Source: Teredinibacter purpureus
Lineage (GTDB): Bacteria > Pseudomonadota > Gammaproteobacteria > Pseudomonadales > Cellvibrionaceae
Reading direction: 5' to 3'
Assembly (NCBI RefSeq): GCF_014217335.1
Contig: NZ_CP060092.1
Coordinates: 203,501 to 267,500, forward strand
DNA: 64,000 bases
Part shown: positions 1 to 9,450 of the stretch, piece after piece
How the letters are laid out: each line of letters opens with the position of its first letter
Numbering within the stretch: the first letter of the stretch is position 1
The notes under the pieces: model-generated
Seen by the model: the letters and a program-made list of their open reading frames with translations, nothing else
Database searches by the model: none
What the model was told of the DNA's origin: nothing
Program-made: the position numbers and the translations under genes

Positions 1-671
1 AAGGTAACGTGTAATCGCACGTGATAGACCCAACGAGCGGTATTGACACTTATCTGTGCTGTTTCTGAACGATACTGACACTGTAAAACGGGTTCGCTCG
101 TTTCCGAATTAAATTGCCATAGCGCCGGTTCCGGCTTCGTTATTTTGTAATCGCCAATCAAGGTTACGCCTATCAACTGTAACGCGAGCTCGATTGACGC
201 GGGCACTTGCTGGCTCAATACTGCATCATCTAGATCGAGCAATAGTGTATTGGCAATTAACCCAATAGGCGGCCCAGCGTTAAGCACCGTTTCGGTCAGC
301 CCGTTTGGCGTTGTTTTTTCAATCGAGGTTACGCCCACAAGCGACGTTAAACGCTGATGGAGTACGGCAAGTGGCGGCGGGCGTTGCTCTGTCGTTAAGT
401 GAAAGGCAATCTGTTTTAACGCCGTTTGATCGAGTAACGCAAGCGGTGCTTTAAGTTGTGGGTTGGCGTCACATATTCGCCACCAATAGAGAGACTGACG
501 ATAATATTTATAGGCGAGATGATCTAGCCTGTCGGCGGCGTCAAGCGTATGACTAAATCGCCCTATTAACGGTTTTAACCGTCGCACGGCTTTGCAACGA
601 CGACGCACCCCTTTCCGATCGGGGAAGGTTGTATCGGCAAGCTTATAATATCGTGATCGTTTCGTTAGCAT
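1..671 (-). CDS. eCIS baseplate/LysM-like protein, 3' end cut by window edge
   Basis: An open frame starts with ATG at 671 and runs off the left edge without a stop (223 codons seen). It starts 14 bp after the stop of the preceding eCIS gene and is in the same orientation, so it is the next gene of the operon. The N-terminus is basic (MLTKRSRYYKL, then RKGVRRRCKAVRRLKP). Around residues 45-70 it has RLDHLAYKYYRQSLYWWRI followed by CDANP. That pattern of 'D-x-L-A-x-K-Y-Y ... Y-W-W-x-I-x-D-x-N' is typical of the small tail/LysM-like adaptor proteins (T4 gp53, Afp7/Pvc7 tail-fitting type) that join the tube to the baseplate. The rest looks like a globular extension of unknown role. The family call is from motif recall only; the gene itself is well supported by the unbroken frame and context. 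Confidence 0.7.
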   Translation of the reverse strand, partial: MLTKRSRYYKLADTTFPDRKGVRRRCKAVRRLKPLIGRFSHTLDAADRLDHLAYKYYRQSLYWWRICDANPQLKAPLALLDQTALKQIAFHLTTEQRPPPLAVLHQRLTSLVGVTSIEKTTPNGLTETVLNAGPPIGLIANTLLLDLDDAVLSQQVPASIELALQLIGVTLIGDYKITKPEPALWQFNSETSEPVLQCQYRSETAQISVNTARWVYHVRLHVT

Positions 672-685
672 CAGCTTGGTCTCGG

Positions 686-1435
686 CTAGCCTGGTACAAC
701 AACATTGGCAAGATCGGTAATATTCGCCAAATTCAGTACCGACATAGATTCCTTCAATACCTTGGAATAGGTATAAGGCACACTTTTTCCTTCGATAACG
801 GTGAGGTTTACACTTACTGTTGCACGCGTAGGTGCCAAGTGGGTATTAAATTCGGTTTCACTAATACTCATACTCGTAATGTTAACGGGCAATACTCGGG
901 TGTAACCCCACATAAATAACACAATGGGTGGTTTTTCATTATTGGTAAAACTAAAACCTCCATCGCTACCTAATAAGTCGACCAAGTTACCCAGCACACT
1001 TTCCGATTTAGGGTGCATCATTAATTCAAGTGTTGAGAGTTGCGGCAATATCCCAAATTCACCCACTATGGCATTACCTTCATTCAGGTCTTCGGTAGCA
1101 TCAAGCCGTATATCAAAAGCAATCGTTTCTTCGGTAAACGTCACGTTTTGCGCGCTTCTGATGGCGAGCAGGTCATCCTCTCCTTCAAATTCCCGTTGGT
1201 GTAATTCACGCAACGAATTACTTCTATTGGCACTGCGCGTTTTAAGCGTCTCGCTTTCCCCTTCGTCGCTCTGCATATCAACCTGCCCACCGGGGCCGGT
1301 AAAGTTAACGCTTCGACTTCGCGAGAGTTGTTCTGGGTTAAATTGAAACACCACGAAAAGTGGCGGTAAGCTTATGCCATATTCAACAAAAGCCCCTTTT
1401 AGTATTTTCGGTTTGTTGGGAAATCCGTCAGACAT
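686..1435 (-). CDS. eCIS tube-initiator/adaptor protein (CIS_tube, Afp7/Pvc7-like N-terminal type)
   Basis: A 249-residue protein. The start is placed at ATG 1435 (MSDGFPNKPK), which overlaps the end of the AAA+ gene by 8 bp; an in-frame ATG five codons upstream lies deeper inside that gene. Residues 9-35 hold the signature 'GAFVEYG...PLFVVFQFNPEQLSRSR', characteristic of the CIS tube family that forms the first tube ring on the hub and carries the 'FQFNP' motif. The C-terminal half (LFMWGYTRVLPVNITSMSI and the following beta strands) fits the tube-like barrel of the same family. Known members bridge the tube and the spike/baseplate in eCIS and in some Myoviridae-like tails. It sits between the ATPase and a baseplate gene. 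The overlap suggests translational coupling. Confidence 0.85.
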   Translation of the reverse strand: MSDGFPNKPKILKGAFVEYGISLPPLFVVFQFNPEQLSRSRSVNFTGPGGQVDMQSDEGESETLKTRSANRSNSLRELHQREFEGEDDLLAIRSAQNVTFTEETIAFDIRLDATEDLNEGNAIVGEFGILPQLSTLELMMHPKSESVLGNLVDLLGSDGGFSFTNNEKPPIVLFMWGYTRVLPVNITSMSISETEFNTHLAPTRATVSVNLTVIEGKSVPYTYSKVLKESMSVLNLANITDLANVVVPG

Positions 1436-3746
1436 TACAGCCCTCTCCAACGCCCGCTTTGGGGGTATAGGTCATACGTTTTGGGTCCCAAAGTTTTCCA
1501 ATTTTTTTGAATTCCAACCGGCTGCTGTCTAACAGGTGGCTCATACTGAGAGTACTATTTTCTTGTGCGGCTAAAAATGCGGCATTGAGCACAATATTTT
1601 TAATGTTGCCACCAGACACTTTAATGCGTTCGGCCAACCACTGAAGATCCAACTCATGGTGAAGCGGTAGTTCGGGTGGCATACTTTTTTCAAATATAGC
1701 CACTCTATTGTTGTCGTCGGGAAACATAAATTCGATAATAAAACGAATTCTTCGAATAAATGCTTCATCGATATTGTTGCGATAGTTGGTCGCAAGAATC
1801 ACTATGCCGTCGTACTCTTCAATTTTTTGTAACAGATAACTCACTTCTATGTTGGCATAACGGTCGTGCGCATCACTTACATCTGTTCGTTTGCCAAAGA
1901 GCGCATCAGCTTCATCAAAAAACAAGATTGCTTTACTCGCTTTGGCCTCTCGAAAAACACGGTCTAGATTTTTTTCTGTCTCACCAATGTATTTACTCAC
2001 AACACCCGATAAATCTATTTTAAAAAGATCCAGTTGCAATTCGTTCGCAATCACTTGAGCGGCCATTGTTTTACCCGTACCGGGGCTACCGGTAAACATA
2101 GCGCTTAGGCCTCGCCCATAAGGCAGACGATGGGAAAACCCCCAGTGTTCGAACACCGTGTGTTGATGCTGTACCTGTGTACACATAAACCGAAGTTGCT
2201 GCTTGTCTTCATGCGGTAACACTAAATCGTCCCACTCATAACGTGCGGGAACATGTGTCGATAGATTACGGAGATGATGATGAGAGACCGCTCGGCAGGC
2301 ATTGGCTAGCGACCGCACGGAAATTGGCTCCCCTAAGGATTCTACGCGCAGTTGCTTTACCACCGCATGAACCTGCGCCGACGACAATGTGTAGCGCTGA
2401 CAGACCGCAAGAATATCCTCTCGACTACCGTTTATATTTAATGCCGCCAGTGCGGTTCCCCAAAGGGCGCGATAAGCCGAGTACTCCGGTGTTTGGGCCG
2501 CAATATTCACCACCGCAAGCGAATCACTATGGTGTTGCGGCCAAGGGCTCTTGGCCGTAGTAAACACCAACGACTCGTATTGATTAACAAGCGTAGCCAG
2601 TTGCACTAATAACCCTCTGGCTTGCACGTTGTATCCAATAAGCAAATCGATATTCGCAAGCAGTATGGGCGTTTGTTGCAATAACGCCTCACGAAAACAA
2701 CACGCCAAGAGTTCCCAACTGTTTGTGCGCAGCGGTCCATTTTCAGAAAAAAGCGTGTCGGTTTCTATCATGAGTAGCCCACAATCAAATTTGGCGACCA
2801 CCGAGCGTGCTAGATCTGCCAATACGGTTTCGTCATTACCGTGTAGATGAAAAACGGGGGCCTCGGTGTGATGCAGGCTTTGCGATGGGCTATCGATCTC
2901 ACCAATATTATTTAAGGCCATCTGATAAATATGTTCGGACTGCCACGAACAGGCACAAAAGGGTCGCACGCTGGGTGTAACTCGCCTAGCAACTGCAAAA
3001 ATACGCGGGTCGAGCTGGTTGTTACCCAAACAAAATTGCAAAATTTTGGGATCGAGTGTCAAAAAGCTTGCCAGGCCGGTTGAACCCGAAGGGCTCTGTG
3101 GATCGTCGATAATATGAATAATACCGTATGCCAGTAATCGGCTGTTCTCATCTAGCATTCGGCGCGCCTGCCAGCGATCGTTTTCGTCGTGGAAAAAGAC
3201 CTCTAGTGCTAAATCAAGGCTCGGGCGTTTTCGGGTAATGTCATCCTGTAAATACGCGTATATGCGATCGTATTTTCGGCGCAACTCTGGCGCAAGTACG
3301 AGCAACACAATATTTATTTCAAGCCACGATAGATCAAATAAATTCGCTAAGGTTGCCAGCGGTAATGTTAGCTTTTCTTTTAGGCAGCGCGCTGTTTCTG
3401 TAGCGATTGTCTGCTGCACAGCGTCAATTTTTTCTGCCAGCGTCTTTTCATCAAACACCCCAATTACCGACGGGTTCGACTCCAGCAGCAGTGCAACAAC
3501 TTCTGCCTCACCAATATAGGGTAGCGCAGACGCAAAAGTGATGGGCCGTGCGGGACCGTCAGCGTTATGGCTAGGCTCGTCCGCGTCATTCGCTAACACG
3601 CCTTGCCCCATGCGCATAACGCGTCGTAGTAATAATAGATCGAGCCATTCCAGCTCCGCCTCGATATGCCGCATGGCATCGTAAGGCGGTCTGGCAACGT
3701 TTGGCTCTAGCCACCGGTTTTCGTCGAGGTCGAGATAGTCGTTCAT
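1428..3746 (-). CDS. eCIS AAA+ ATPase (Afp15/Pvc15-like)
   Basis: A 772-residue ATPase with one recognisable AAA+ domain near the C-terminus. Walker A is GSPGTGKT at about residues 551-558, Walker B is ILFFDEADALFGKR at about 604-617, followed by sensor-1 (ILATNYRNNIDEAF) and an arginine-finger region (RRIRFIIEF). The long N-terminal half (about 1-500) has a degenerate ATPase-like fold and resembles the N-terminal region of Pvc15-type proteins. In eCIS loci this ATPase is a hallmark gene needed for particle assembly or cargo loading. The start ATG overlaps the stop of the DUF4255 gene by 4 bp (ATGA), and its own end overlaps the next gene by 8 bp, so translation of the three is probably coupled. 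Strong call for the domain; the precise role is by homology. Confidence 0.92.
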   Translation of the reverse strand: MNDYLDLDENRWLEPNVARPPYDAMRHIEAELEWLDLLLLRRVMRMGQGVLANDADEPSHNADGPARPITFASALPYIGEAEVVALLLESNPSVIGVFDEKTLAEKIDAVQQTIATETARCLKEKLTLPLATLANLFDLSWLEINIVLLVLAPELRRKYDRIYAYLQDDITRKRPSLDLALEVFFHDENDRWQARRMLDENSRLLAYGIIHIIDDPQSPSGSTGLASFLTLDPKILQFCLGNNQLDPRIFAVARRVTPSVRPFCACSWQSEHIYQMALNNIGEIDSPSQSLHHTEAPVFHLHGNDETVLADLARSVVAKFDCGLLMIETDTLFSENGPLRTNSWELLACCFREALLQQTPILLANIDLLIGYNVQARGLLVQLATLVNQYESLVFTTAKSPWPQHHSDSLAVVNIAAQTPEYSAYRALWGTALAALNINGSREDILAVCQRYTLSSAQVHAVVKQLRVESLGEPISVRSLANACRAVSHHHLRNLSTHVPARYEWDDLVLPHEDKQQLRFMCTQVQHQHTVFEHWGFSHRLPYGRGLSAMFTGSPGTGKTMAAQVIANELQLDLFKIDLSGVVSKYIGETEKNLDRVFREAKASKAILFFDEADALFGKRTDVSDAHDRYANIEVSYLLQKIEEYDGIVILATNYRNNIDEAFIRRIRFIIEFMFPDDNNRVAIFEKSMPPELPLHHELDLQWLAERIKVSGGNIKNIVLNAAFLAAQENSTLSMSHLLDSSRLEFKKIGKLWDPKRMTYTPKAGVGEGCNV

Positions 3747-4582
3747 GGCGTTACCTCGAAATACAGCGTACTGCGATGTAACGTTGAAATATTAATTCGC
3801 ACGCGATAATAACCAGGGCTTAGCCCAACCGGTACGTCGAAGGACACACCGTTGGACGTTATCAATTCGCCGTCGGCAACCCGCTCACGCCCTACATCGA
3901 CATAACTACGCCAGTTCGTAAGGTTTTCACCCAGCACTGACACAACCGAACCAGCCGCACCCGATTGTGGGCTTATACCGGTGACTACGGGCAACGCATG
4001 GCCCGCATCAACACTGGGAACACCAATGGCACTTAGGCGCGGCGGCATATCGCGAGACGATTGATCGCTTTGATCAAGTTGCACCACAGCCACTTCGTAC
4101 GCAACGGATAATCGGTAGGGCGTACTAAACGTACTCCACACTTTACTCAGTTCATCAATATCAACCGGTACTTGTGTAATTTTTAATTGTTCGCGGGCAT
4201 CGGCTAAGCCTTCTGCCAGGTGCTCACTGGGTATGGCAGGAAACTGGTGCAAGACACGCATAGCATCACCCAGTATTTCGTGCGCACTGGTATTACCCGT
4301 TTCGCTATCGTTTTGCGCATAGGGCGTTAAGAGGTAATGCAAATTTAAACTGAGTGGTGGCGGTACTATTTTTGTTGGGTCGTCTTGTGAGACTTCCCAA
4401 TCTTTATTTTTAAGATAACCATTTTCCTGTACTTTATATAAAAAGAGATTAATACGACGCGCAGTGCCCGATTCGTCTGGCGCAAGCAACGAAACCGTCG
4501 CCGAAGGCGTAACTGTCATTTCTTCTTCGAGTAATGTTTTTAAGGATTCGCCGACCATGCCAATTGCCGTTGGTGCACTCAC
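3743..4582 (-). CDS. eCIS cap protein, DUF4255 (Pvc16/Afp16 N-terminal) plus IPT/TIG domain
   Basis: A 279-residue protein. The N-terminus (MSAPTAIGMVGESLKTLLEEEM, then NLFLYKVQENGYLKN and LHYLLTPYAQN) is the DUF4255/Pvc16_N signature. The characterised members cap the end of the sheath/tube and fix tube length. Around residues 195-275, GISPQSGAAGSVVSVLGENL and YYRVRIN form an immunoglobulin-like IPT/TIG domain, which some eCIS cap proteins carry at the C-terminus. It is followed by the AAA+ gene with an ATGA overlap, the classic DUF4255-AAA pair that separates eCIS from phage tails and from type VI secretion. The upstream gap to the low-complexity gene is only 10 bp. Confidence 0.9.
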   Translation of the reverse strand: MSAPTAIGMVGESLKTLLEEEMTVTPSATVSLLAPDESGTARRINLFLYKVQENGYLKNKDWEVSQDDPTKIVPPPLSLNLHYLLTPYAQNDSETGNTSAHEILGDAMRVLHQFPAIPSEHLAEGLADAREQLKITQVPVDIDELSKVWSTFSTPYRLSVAYEVAVVQLDQSDQSSRDMPPRLSAIGVPSVDAGHALPVVTGISPQSGAAGSVVSVLGENLTNWRSYVDVGRERVADGELITSNGVSFDVPVGLSPGYYRVRINISTLHRSTLYFEVTP

Positions 4583-4592
4583 AAACCCTCTC

Positions 4593-5936
4593 CTATCGAT
4601 ACAAGCGTATATACATACGCGAGAGGTTAGAGCGGTCCCAAAAAGCGGGGGAACGCGTGGAGTACGACGGCGTTATGCGTCGACTTACTGGTGCAGCATC
4701 GCGAGTAGCGGTTGTTTCACTCTGTTTACGTGTGGGTTTTCGCCAATGCCGGCGTTTGTCGGATTGCGATTCTTGCTGGAATTTGTCGTCGTCATGGCCG
4801 CGGCCGTTCTGCGGTGTTTTAACGTACACACAGGATATTTCCTGCGCCGTTGTGGTAGGTTTCATGGATGAGAAGGGCTGGCCGCCTGAAAACTTAGCGC
4901 CACGACTACGCGGCATTTTGGTGGTGTCGGCCATTGCCGTTGTGCGCGAGGGGCCTAACGCAGCTGTGACCAAACCTTTCTCGGCCGTCACTTTTTTTGC
5001 GACGAGTACTGTAGCCTTGACTACTATCTTAGGTGCGGGCTTAGGTACGGGCTCGACGTTTTCATTTCGACCAAAATTATTCGCTTCGAGTTGTTTGGAT
5101 AAAGCCTCAATCGACTGCGTGGTGGATAAATGCTGCATTGCACGTAATTTTTCCGCCATACTTGTATTCTGACCTACCGGCGTAGAATACTCGCCGCTCT
5201 TTTGGGAATTCGTTTCACCCTCATTTTCATTCAATTTATGCTGCCACGCCGTTAACACTGTTTGTAACCCATGATTAGGTGTAGTGTTTTTTTCGCTATG
5301 CGGCTTTTGGCCTGAAAGCGAATCTGTAAGGCTGGGTATTTCGAGCACGGTAGTATCGATTGCTGACCTATGCGCGATAGGTTTATTCGGTAATGGCCGC
5401 TGCTTTCCCTGACCGGCTACTTCGATTAGTTGCCCGTTAATACGTTGCCCGTTGATACTGCTCCCATTAATACCTTGCCCATTAATACCTTGCTGGCTTA
5501 TGTCATACAGCGCAGTCGGAGTGTCGCTTTCACCCCGTTGAGTAGAATGGGAAGCAGGTAATTGAGATGGATGAACCCTCGGGGAAAGTTTGGGCGTAGT
5601 GGCGTTTTTTCCTGTAACACCGCCGCTTGTCATTTTGTTGCGAACGAGAGGCGCAGCAAAAGGCTGCGACGCGTGTGGTTCAGTAGCCCCTCTAGCGCGT
5701 GTAGTGTCAGCCGGTGCCGCCCCCAGCGGCAGTTGATAATACGCCAGCATTCGATAATGAAAATTGGGCGAAAAAGAATAGCGGCCAAACGCAGGACGTA
5801 AAGCCCCGTTACGTGAGCGCCCCAATAAACCTAGCCCACGCGATACAGCCCTAAAAGGTGTTATGGCTGAACGTACCAGTTGCGACAAATAACTTTTGCC
5901 CACTCTAATATTTTGGCAATGAGACACGTTATTCAT
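4593..5936 (-). CDS. Low-complexity protein of unknown function within the eCIS operon
   Basis: A 447-residue protein with no recognised catalytic motif. The N-terminal 70 residues look folded and basic (KSYLSQLVRSAITPFRAVSR, then AFGRYSFSPNFHYRMLAYYQ). The remainder is hydrophilic and rich in T, S, P, Q, N and K, probably disordered. Around residues 145-170 is a short tandem repeat of a six-residue unit ending in ING (GQGING, GSSING, GQRING). The very C-terminus returns to aromatic/basic residues (SRMYIRLYR). It starts 3 bp after the preceding gene and lacks a clear ribosome-binding site, suggesting translational coupling. Its place between the hub-chaperone-like gene and the cap gene suggests a tape-measure-like, scaffold or cargo-related role, but nothing in the sequence proves one. 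Confidence 0.75.
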   Translation of the reverse strand: MNNVSHCQNIRVGKSYLSQLVRSAITPFRAVSRGLGLLGRSRNGALRPAFGRYSFSPNFHYRMLAYYQLPLGAAPADTTRARGATEPHASQPFAAPLVRNKMTSGGVTGKNATTPKLSPRVHPSQLPASHSTQRGESDTPTALYDISQQGINGQGINGSSINGQRINGQLIEVAGQGKQRPLPNKPIAHRSAIDTTVLEIPSLTDSLSGQKPHSEKNTTPNHGLQTVLTAWQHKLNENEGETNSQKSGEYSTPVGQNTSMAEKLRAMQHLSTTQSIEALSKQLEANNFGRNENVEPVPKPAPKIVVKATVLVAKKVTAEKGLVTAALGPSRTTAMADTTKMPRSRGAKFSGGQPFSSMKPTTTAQEISCVYVKTPQNGRGHDDDKFQQESQSDKRRHWRKPTRKQSETTATRDAAPVSRRITPSYSTRSPAFWDRSNLSRMYIRLYR

Positions 5937-5939
5937 ACG

Positions 5940-6845
5940 TTAATGACCCGCCTTTTCGTTAAGCGTTTCAATTTCGTTAGCCAGTGTTTCGATATATCGG
6001 CGACGGCGATCTCGTGTCATTGAAAGGATATCGCGTTCACTCCAATGGTAGTGAAACGCCAGATAATGCACCTCCCGAAAAAGTACATCGATTCCCACTT
6101 TAAGCTCACTAAAGAAGAAGTCTTGCAGCTCAAATGGGGCGACAAAATCTCGTTTACACTCGGGGCAATTAACATCCATTGTTAACGCAAGATGCGATGC
6201 GCGCGCCTCCATTTCTTGTTCAAGGCTCATTAACAGTGCGGCAGGTACGGAGCGCAACCACTCTACGCTTGGGGCCGTTACATCGCCGAAGTGTTTTATG
6301 CACCGGCTGAGCAAATGCAACATCAACTGTGTTTCGCTATCGTCATCAATTGCGCATAGCGCTTCTTGATCGCCACCGTTAGGCAATCTAAATTCAACTA
6401 CGGTGTTCGTTTGGTCGCTGGCCGTTACCACTGAATACTCGACGAGACACGGCAGTGATACACAAAAATGCAGGGCACTGTCGCACGCCGTTAACGGAAT
6501 ACTGGAAAGATTAAAATCAATATCCACGCCTTTTCCACAGCTTGGCCAAGGGCACGGCAACGTCGCCTGCACACGATCGCCAAAGGTCAGCTGGCGTAAA
6601 ACCATTAAACAGTATTGGCGATCGCCAACCGTTAGAGCACGAATTATGGAAGCATCGATTTTGTCTATTTCACCAATACTTTTAACACAGCGAATAAGCA
6701 CCTCAGTAACCTGAACGGCGCCCGGAAATTGTTGGGACGACAGTATTTCCTCTTCAAACCCTGTTAACGGGTTCATGACTAGTTCACAATGCCGTTTGCC
6801 ACTGACATCGGTATAGCCCATAGGTAACGTCCAACAATTTTTCAT
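5940..6845 (-). CDS. Baseplate hub assembly chaperone-like protein (T4 gp28/gp26-type, eCIS)
   Basis: A 301-residue protein. ATG 6845 (MKNCWTLPMGYTD) is preferred: a longer frame reaches 6908 but would run well into the tube gene. The N-terminal pattern 'LPxGYxDxxGxxHxxxxMxPLTGxEEE' is typical of the T4-family baseplate hub/assembly-chaperone proteins found in phage tails and eCIS. Two cysteine pairs, in CPWPSCG (about residue 102) and CPECKR (about 211), could bind one metal ion. The C-terminus has YHWSERDILSMTRDRRRRYI, a pattern seen in small tail-assembly proteins that follow the tube gene. It lies 20 bp downstream of the tube gene. The family assignment is by motif recall; the exact role (chaperone or structural hub part) is open. 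Confidence 0.75.
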   Translation of the reverse strand: MKNCWTLPMGYTDVSGKRHCELVMNPLTGFEEEILSSQQFPGAVQVTEVLIRCVKSIGEIDKIDASIIRALTVGDRQYCLMVLRQLTFGDRVQATLPCPWPSCGKGVDIDFNLSSIPLTACDSALHFCVSLPCLVEYSVVTASDQTNTVVEFRLPNGGDQEALCAIDDDSETQLMLHLLSRCIKHFGDVTAPSVEWLRSVPAALLMSLEQEMEARASHLALTMDVNCPECKRDFVAPFELQDFFFSELKVGIDVLFREVHYLAFHYHWSERDILSMTRDRRRRYIETLANEIETLNEKAGH

Positions 6846-6865
6846 AACGTGCGTCGCCTCAGTGC

Positions 6866-7366
6866 TTAACTTTCTGTGGGCTCGGTAACGGACGCGTCGC
6901 GTTCCCATCCTTCATTTTGCAATGTTATCGTTTGAATCATAACGGCATTTCCGCTGGCATCCAGTTCGGGAAGCGCCTGAAACTCCGATACCCAGCAGCG
7001 ATAAACGTTATACGCCAACACCGTAACCCCTTGTAAGTTGGTTACTTCAATGGTGATATCTTTGCGAAAATTTTTCAGCGACATGGCCGCATCGCCTTCA
7101 AAATTATTCGCTTTATTCGCCCAATCTTCGAAGGCGGTATTGTGTGTTACACCGGCCTCCAATGTTATGGCTTCGTACTTTGTCATACCGGGTAATTTTC
7201 GCCCATGAGAGTTGTCTCCTGCTTCCCGCCAGTCCACCACATCAACGGTTTTCTTGAGCGCACCACATTTACTTAAACCGGCCACATACTCGTTATCCCA
7301 CTTTACTTTAAATTTAAAATTTCGATACGGATCTTCGCGGTGTGTATTGACTGCGAACTTAGGCAT
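6866..7366 (-). CDS. eCIS/phage-like tail tube protein (T4 gp19 family)
   Basis: A 166-residue protein forming the inner tube that the sheath drives outward. Family features: 'DPYRNFKFKVKWDNEYVAG' near the N-terminus, then GDNSHGRKLPGMTKYEAITLE (residues about 51-71), then the C-terminal 'YRCWVSEFQALPELDASG' with QTITLQNEGWERD. These match the gp19-like fold used by phage tails, eCIS and Hcp relatives. Its length is normal for the family. A GGGGAG ribosome-binding site lies about 8 bp before the ATG. It follows the sheath gene by 33 bp. Only one tube gene is visible here, whereas many eCIS have two or three; further copies may lie left of the window. Confidence 0.93.
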   Translation of the reverse strand: MPKFAVNTHREDPYRNFKFKVKWDNEYVAGLSKCGALKKTVDVVDWREAGDNSHGRKLPGMTKYEAITLEAGVTHNTAFEDWANKANNFEGDAAMSLKNFRKDITIEVTNLQGVTVLAYNVYRCWVSEFQALPELDASGNAVMIQTITLQNEGWERDASVTEPTES

Positions 7367-7399
7367 AGTGTGTTACTCCCCATTAAGAAGGCGTTGACG

Positions 7400-9388
7400 T
7401 TAACCGGTTTGACCCGCTTTTTGGCTAATTTGAACAACCACAAATTCGGCTGGTTTCAGCGCTGCAAAGCCCACTTGAATATTGACAATGCCAGCATTGA
7501 TGTCGTCTTGTGTGGTGGTTTCGCTATCGACTTTCACAAAAAAAGCTTCTGAGGGCGTACTACCTTGAAACGCGCCACGGCGATAGAGTGTCATCATAAA
7601 CGAGGTAATATTAAGGCGAAGCGCTTGCCACAAAGGCACATCATTCGGTTCAAACACCGCCCATTGAATACCTCGATAAATACTCACTCGCATTAAAATA
7701 GCGGTTCGTCGCACGGGAATATACGCCCACTCTGCATCGCTAGTAACCGTGCGCGCGCCCCAAATAACACGCCCCGATGCCGCAAATTGCCGAATAACAT
7801 TTACGTGATAAGGCGTTGGGTTTAATAGACCTTGCTCTACATCCGTTAAGTTGGTGATAAGACCAGTAGCCCCTGCAATTGCAGCGCTCGTGCCTGCCGG
7901 CGCCTTCCATACACCACGACGCGCGTCGGTTTTTGCGTACATGCCCGCAACAAATCCCGAAGGAGGAACCGTAATGGGCTGGCTTGAAACGCCCGTGGGG
8001 TCATTCATATTTAGCCACGGCATATACACAGCGCCATATGAATTTTTCGGTGAAACACCGCCTACAAAACCCTGCGCCTCTTCAACGGTGTCGTAATCTT
8101 GCGGCATATCACCGATAAAAAAGCAGTCTCTAAGCGGGCGGTTATCGCAATAGTTAACGGCTTCACCAAACAGGCTGGGCGAGGCAACGCCAGGAATCGC
8201 GATAAGGCTTACATCTTGTTTATCATCCAGTAAATTAAGCCCATCTATATACGGCTGCTCATTAATGATGGGGTCGCCATCGGAACCCGCCGCTATCGCG
8301 ATAACAGGGCCGGCTGGCGCAACAGGGCTATGGTCACCCAATGCATAACGCGCACTATCTATGGCATACCGAATATTCGGCGGGCGCGTAATGGCGGCGC
8401 CCAATGTTTCGCGACCACCATCAAGCCGGCCTACGTTTAGAAATCCCGTTGCATTATTGGCCGCGTCACTTGCTCTAGCCACAGTCACCGACGAACCGGC
8501 ACTCGACACGCCCGAACGCAGCACCAGTACATCCACGGCATCAATTGTTTCGATCACCGCCACGAACAGGTTAAATGCAGCAGCATCTGTAGAGGCTCGT
8601 AACGGGGCGATAGAATTACGCACCGTAAACTGAAGGGCAGCAGCAATATTCGCTCCACTATTTAAATTGGCTACTTGTCCCACACCAACGCCAACACCAT
8701 CGGTTAAATCAACTTCTTGGTAACCATCGCCATTAATATTAATACGCAGCCGTGTTTCGGGCACGGTTAGCGCCATAGGCGCTGCGCCCCCGATACTCGC
8801 ACCACGAGCCTGAACACCCGCTAAGGTTGGGTTGGCATCATTAACGCTCACCTGAATTACCGCCGAGCTACTCACTACGGTTTCTACAAAAGTGGGCGCG
8901 CTCGGCACCATACTTAAGTTTTCAAACACCTCGAGTAAACTCGCCTCTTCACCACTGCCTCGGTACACATATAAGTTGAATTCATTTTCGGCGTCGACCG
9001 TACCGTTTGTAATTTCAATTTCAATGTCGTTACCCCAAACGCCGGCACTGACGGCCGAGACGGTCAACGTTTCTGCGGCCACATCCGCTCTATCGGACAA
9101 CACCAATTCCGCCGAGGCGGTATTAGCGCCAGCAACCCGAATAATGTAAGCCATCGAGCCGCCATTATTAAAAAATTGATAAACCGAATGCGCCAGAAAA
9201 GAGCTTGATTGAAAATTACCGTAGTAAGATTGAAACTGAGTGAAGTTAAAGATGAGCTTCGCTTCGCTCAAGCTACCTTTCTCGGCTTGGCCTATGAATG
9301 CGGCCGTCGACGTACTGGCGACCGTTATGGGTCGGGCGCCGCTGGACACTTCTTCAACATAAACACCGGGATAAGTGGGGGTAACCAT
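7400..9388 (-). CDS. eCIS contractile sheath protein
   Basis: A 662-residue protein with the standard sheath start (TPTYPGVYVEEVSSGARPI, then ASTSTAAFIGQAEKG) and standard C-terminal half: NPTPYHVNVIRQFAASGRVIWGART, VPVRR-type PVRRTAILMRVSIYRGIQWAVFEPN, and the final NIQVGFAALKPAEFVVVQISQ strand that interlocks neighbouring subunits. Residues about 100-330 are an inserted, surface-exposed, alanine/valine-rich region that varies between systems. The sheath contracts to push the tube through the target membrane. It has a good ribosome-binding site (GGAG, 7 bp before ATG). Only one sheath gene is visible, unlike the three of Afp/PVC. The call is firm. Confidence 0.96.
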   Translation of the reverse strand: MVTPTYPGVYVEEVSSGARPITVASTSTAAFIGQAEKGSLSEAKLIFNFTQFQSYYGNFQSSSFLAHSVYQFFNNGGSMAYIIRVAGANTASAELVLSDRADVAAETLTVSAVSAGVWGNDIEIEITNGTVDAENEFNLYVYRGSGEEASLLEVFENLSMVPSAPTFVETVVSSSAVIQVSVNDANPTLAGVQARGASIGGAAPMALTVPETRLRININGDGYQEVDLTDGVGVGVGQVANLNSGANIAAALQFTVRNSIAPLRASTDAAAFNLFVAVIETIDAVDVLVLRSGVSSAGSSVTVARASDAANNATGFLNVGRLDGGRETLGAAITRPPNIRYAIDSARYALGDHSPVAPAGPVIAIAAGSDGDPIINEQPYIDGLNLLDDKQDVSLIAIPGVASPSLFGEAVNYCDNRPLRDCFFIGDMPQDYDTVEEAQGFVGGVSPKNSYGAVYMPWLNMNDPTGVSSQPITVPPSGFVAGMYAKTDARRGVWKAPAGTSAAIAGATGLITNLTDVEQGLLNPTPYHVNVIRQFAASGRVIWGARTVTSDAEWAYIPVRRTAILMRVSIYRGIQWAVFEPNDVPLWQALRLNITSFMMTLYRRGAFQGSTPSEAFFVKVDSETTTQDDINAGIVNIQVGFAALKPAEFVVVQISQKAGQTG

Positions 9389-9450
9389 TAGTCGTCTCCA
9401 ATTCCTTATAGAAAGTAGTAGCGCCGCTTACGCGCTATAGATTTATCGTC

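Noticed and set aside
924..1346. Plus-strand frame of 140 codons inside the CIS tube gene
   Set aside because: It is antisense to a well-supported eCIS gene, is serine-rich in a way that mirrors the opposite strand's codon use, and has no family signal.
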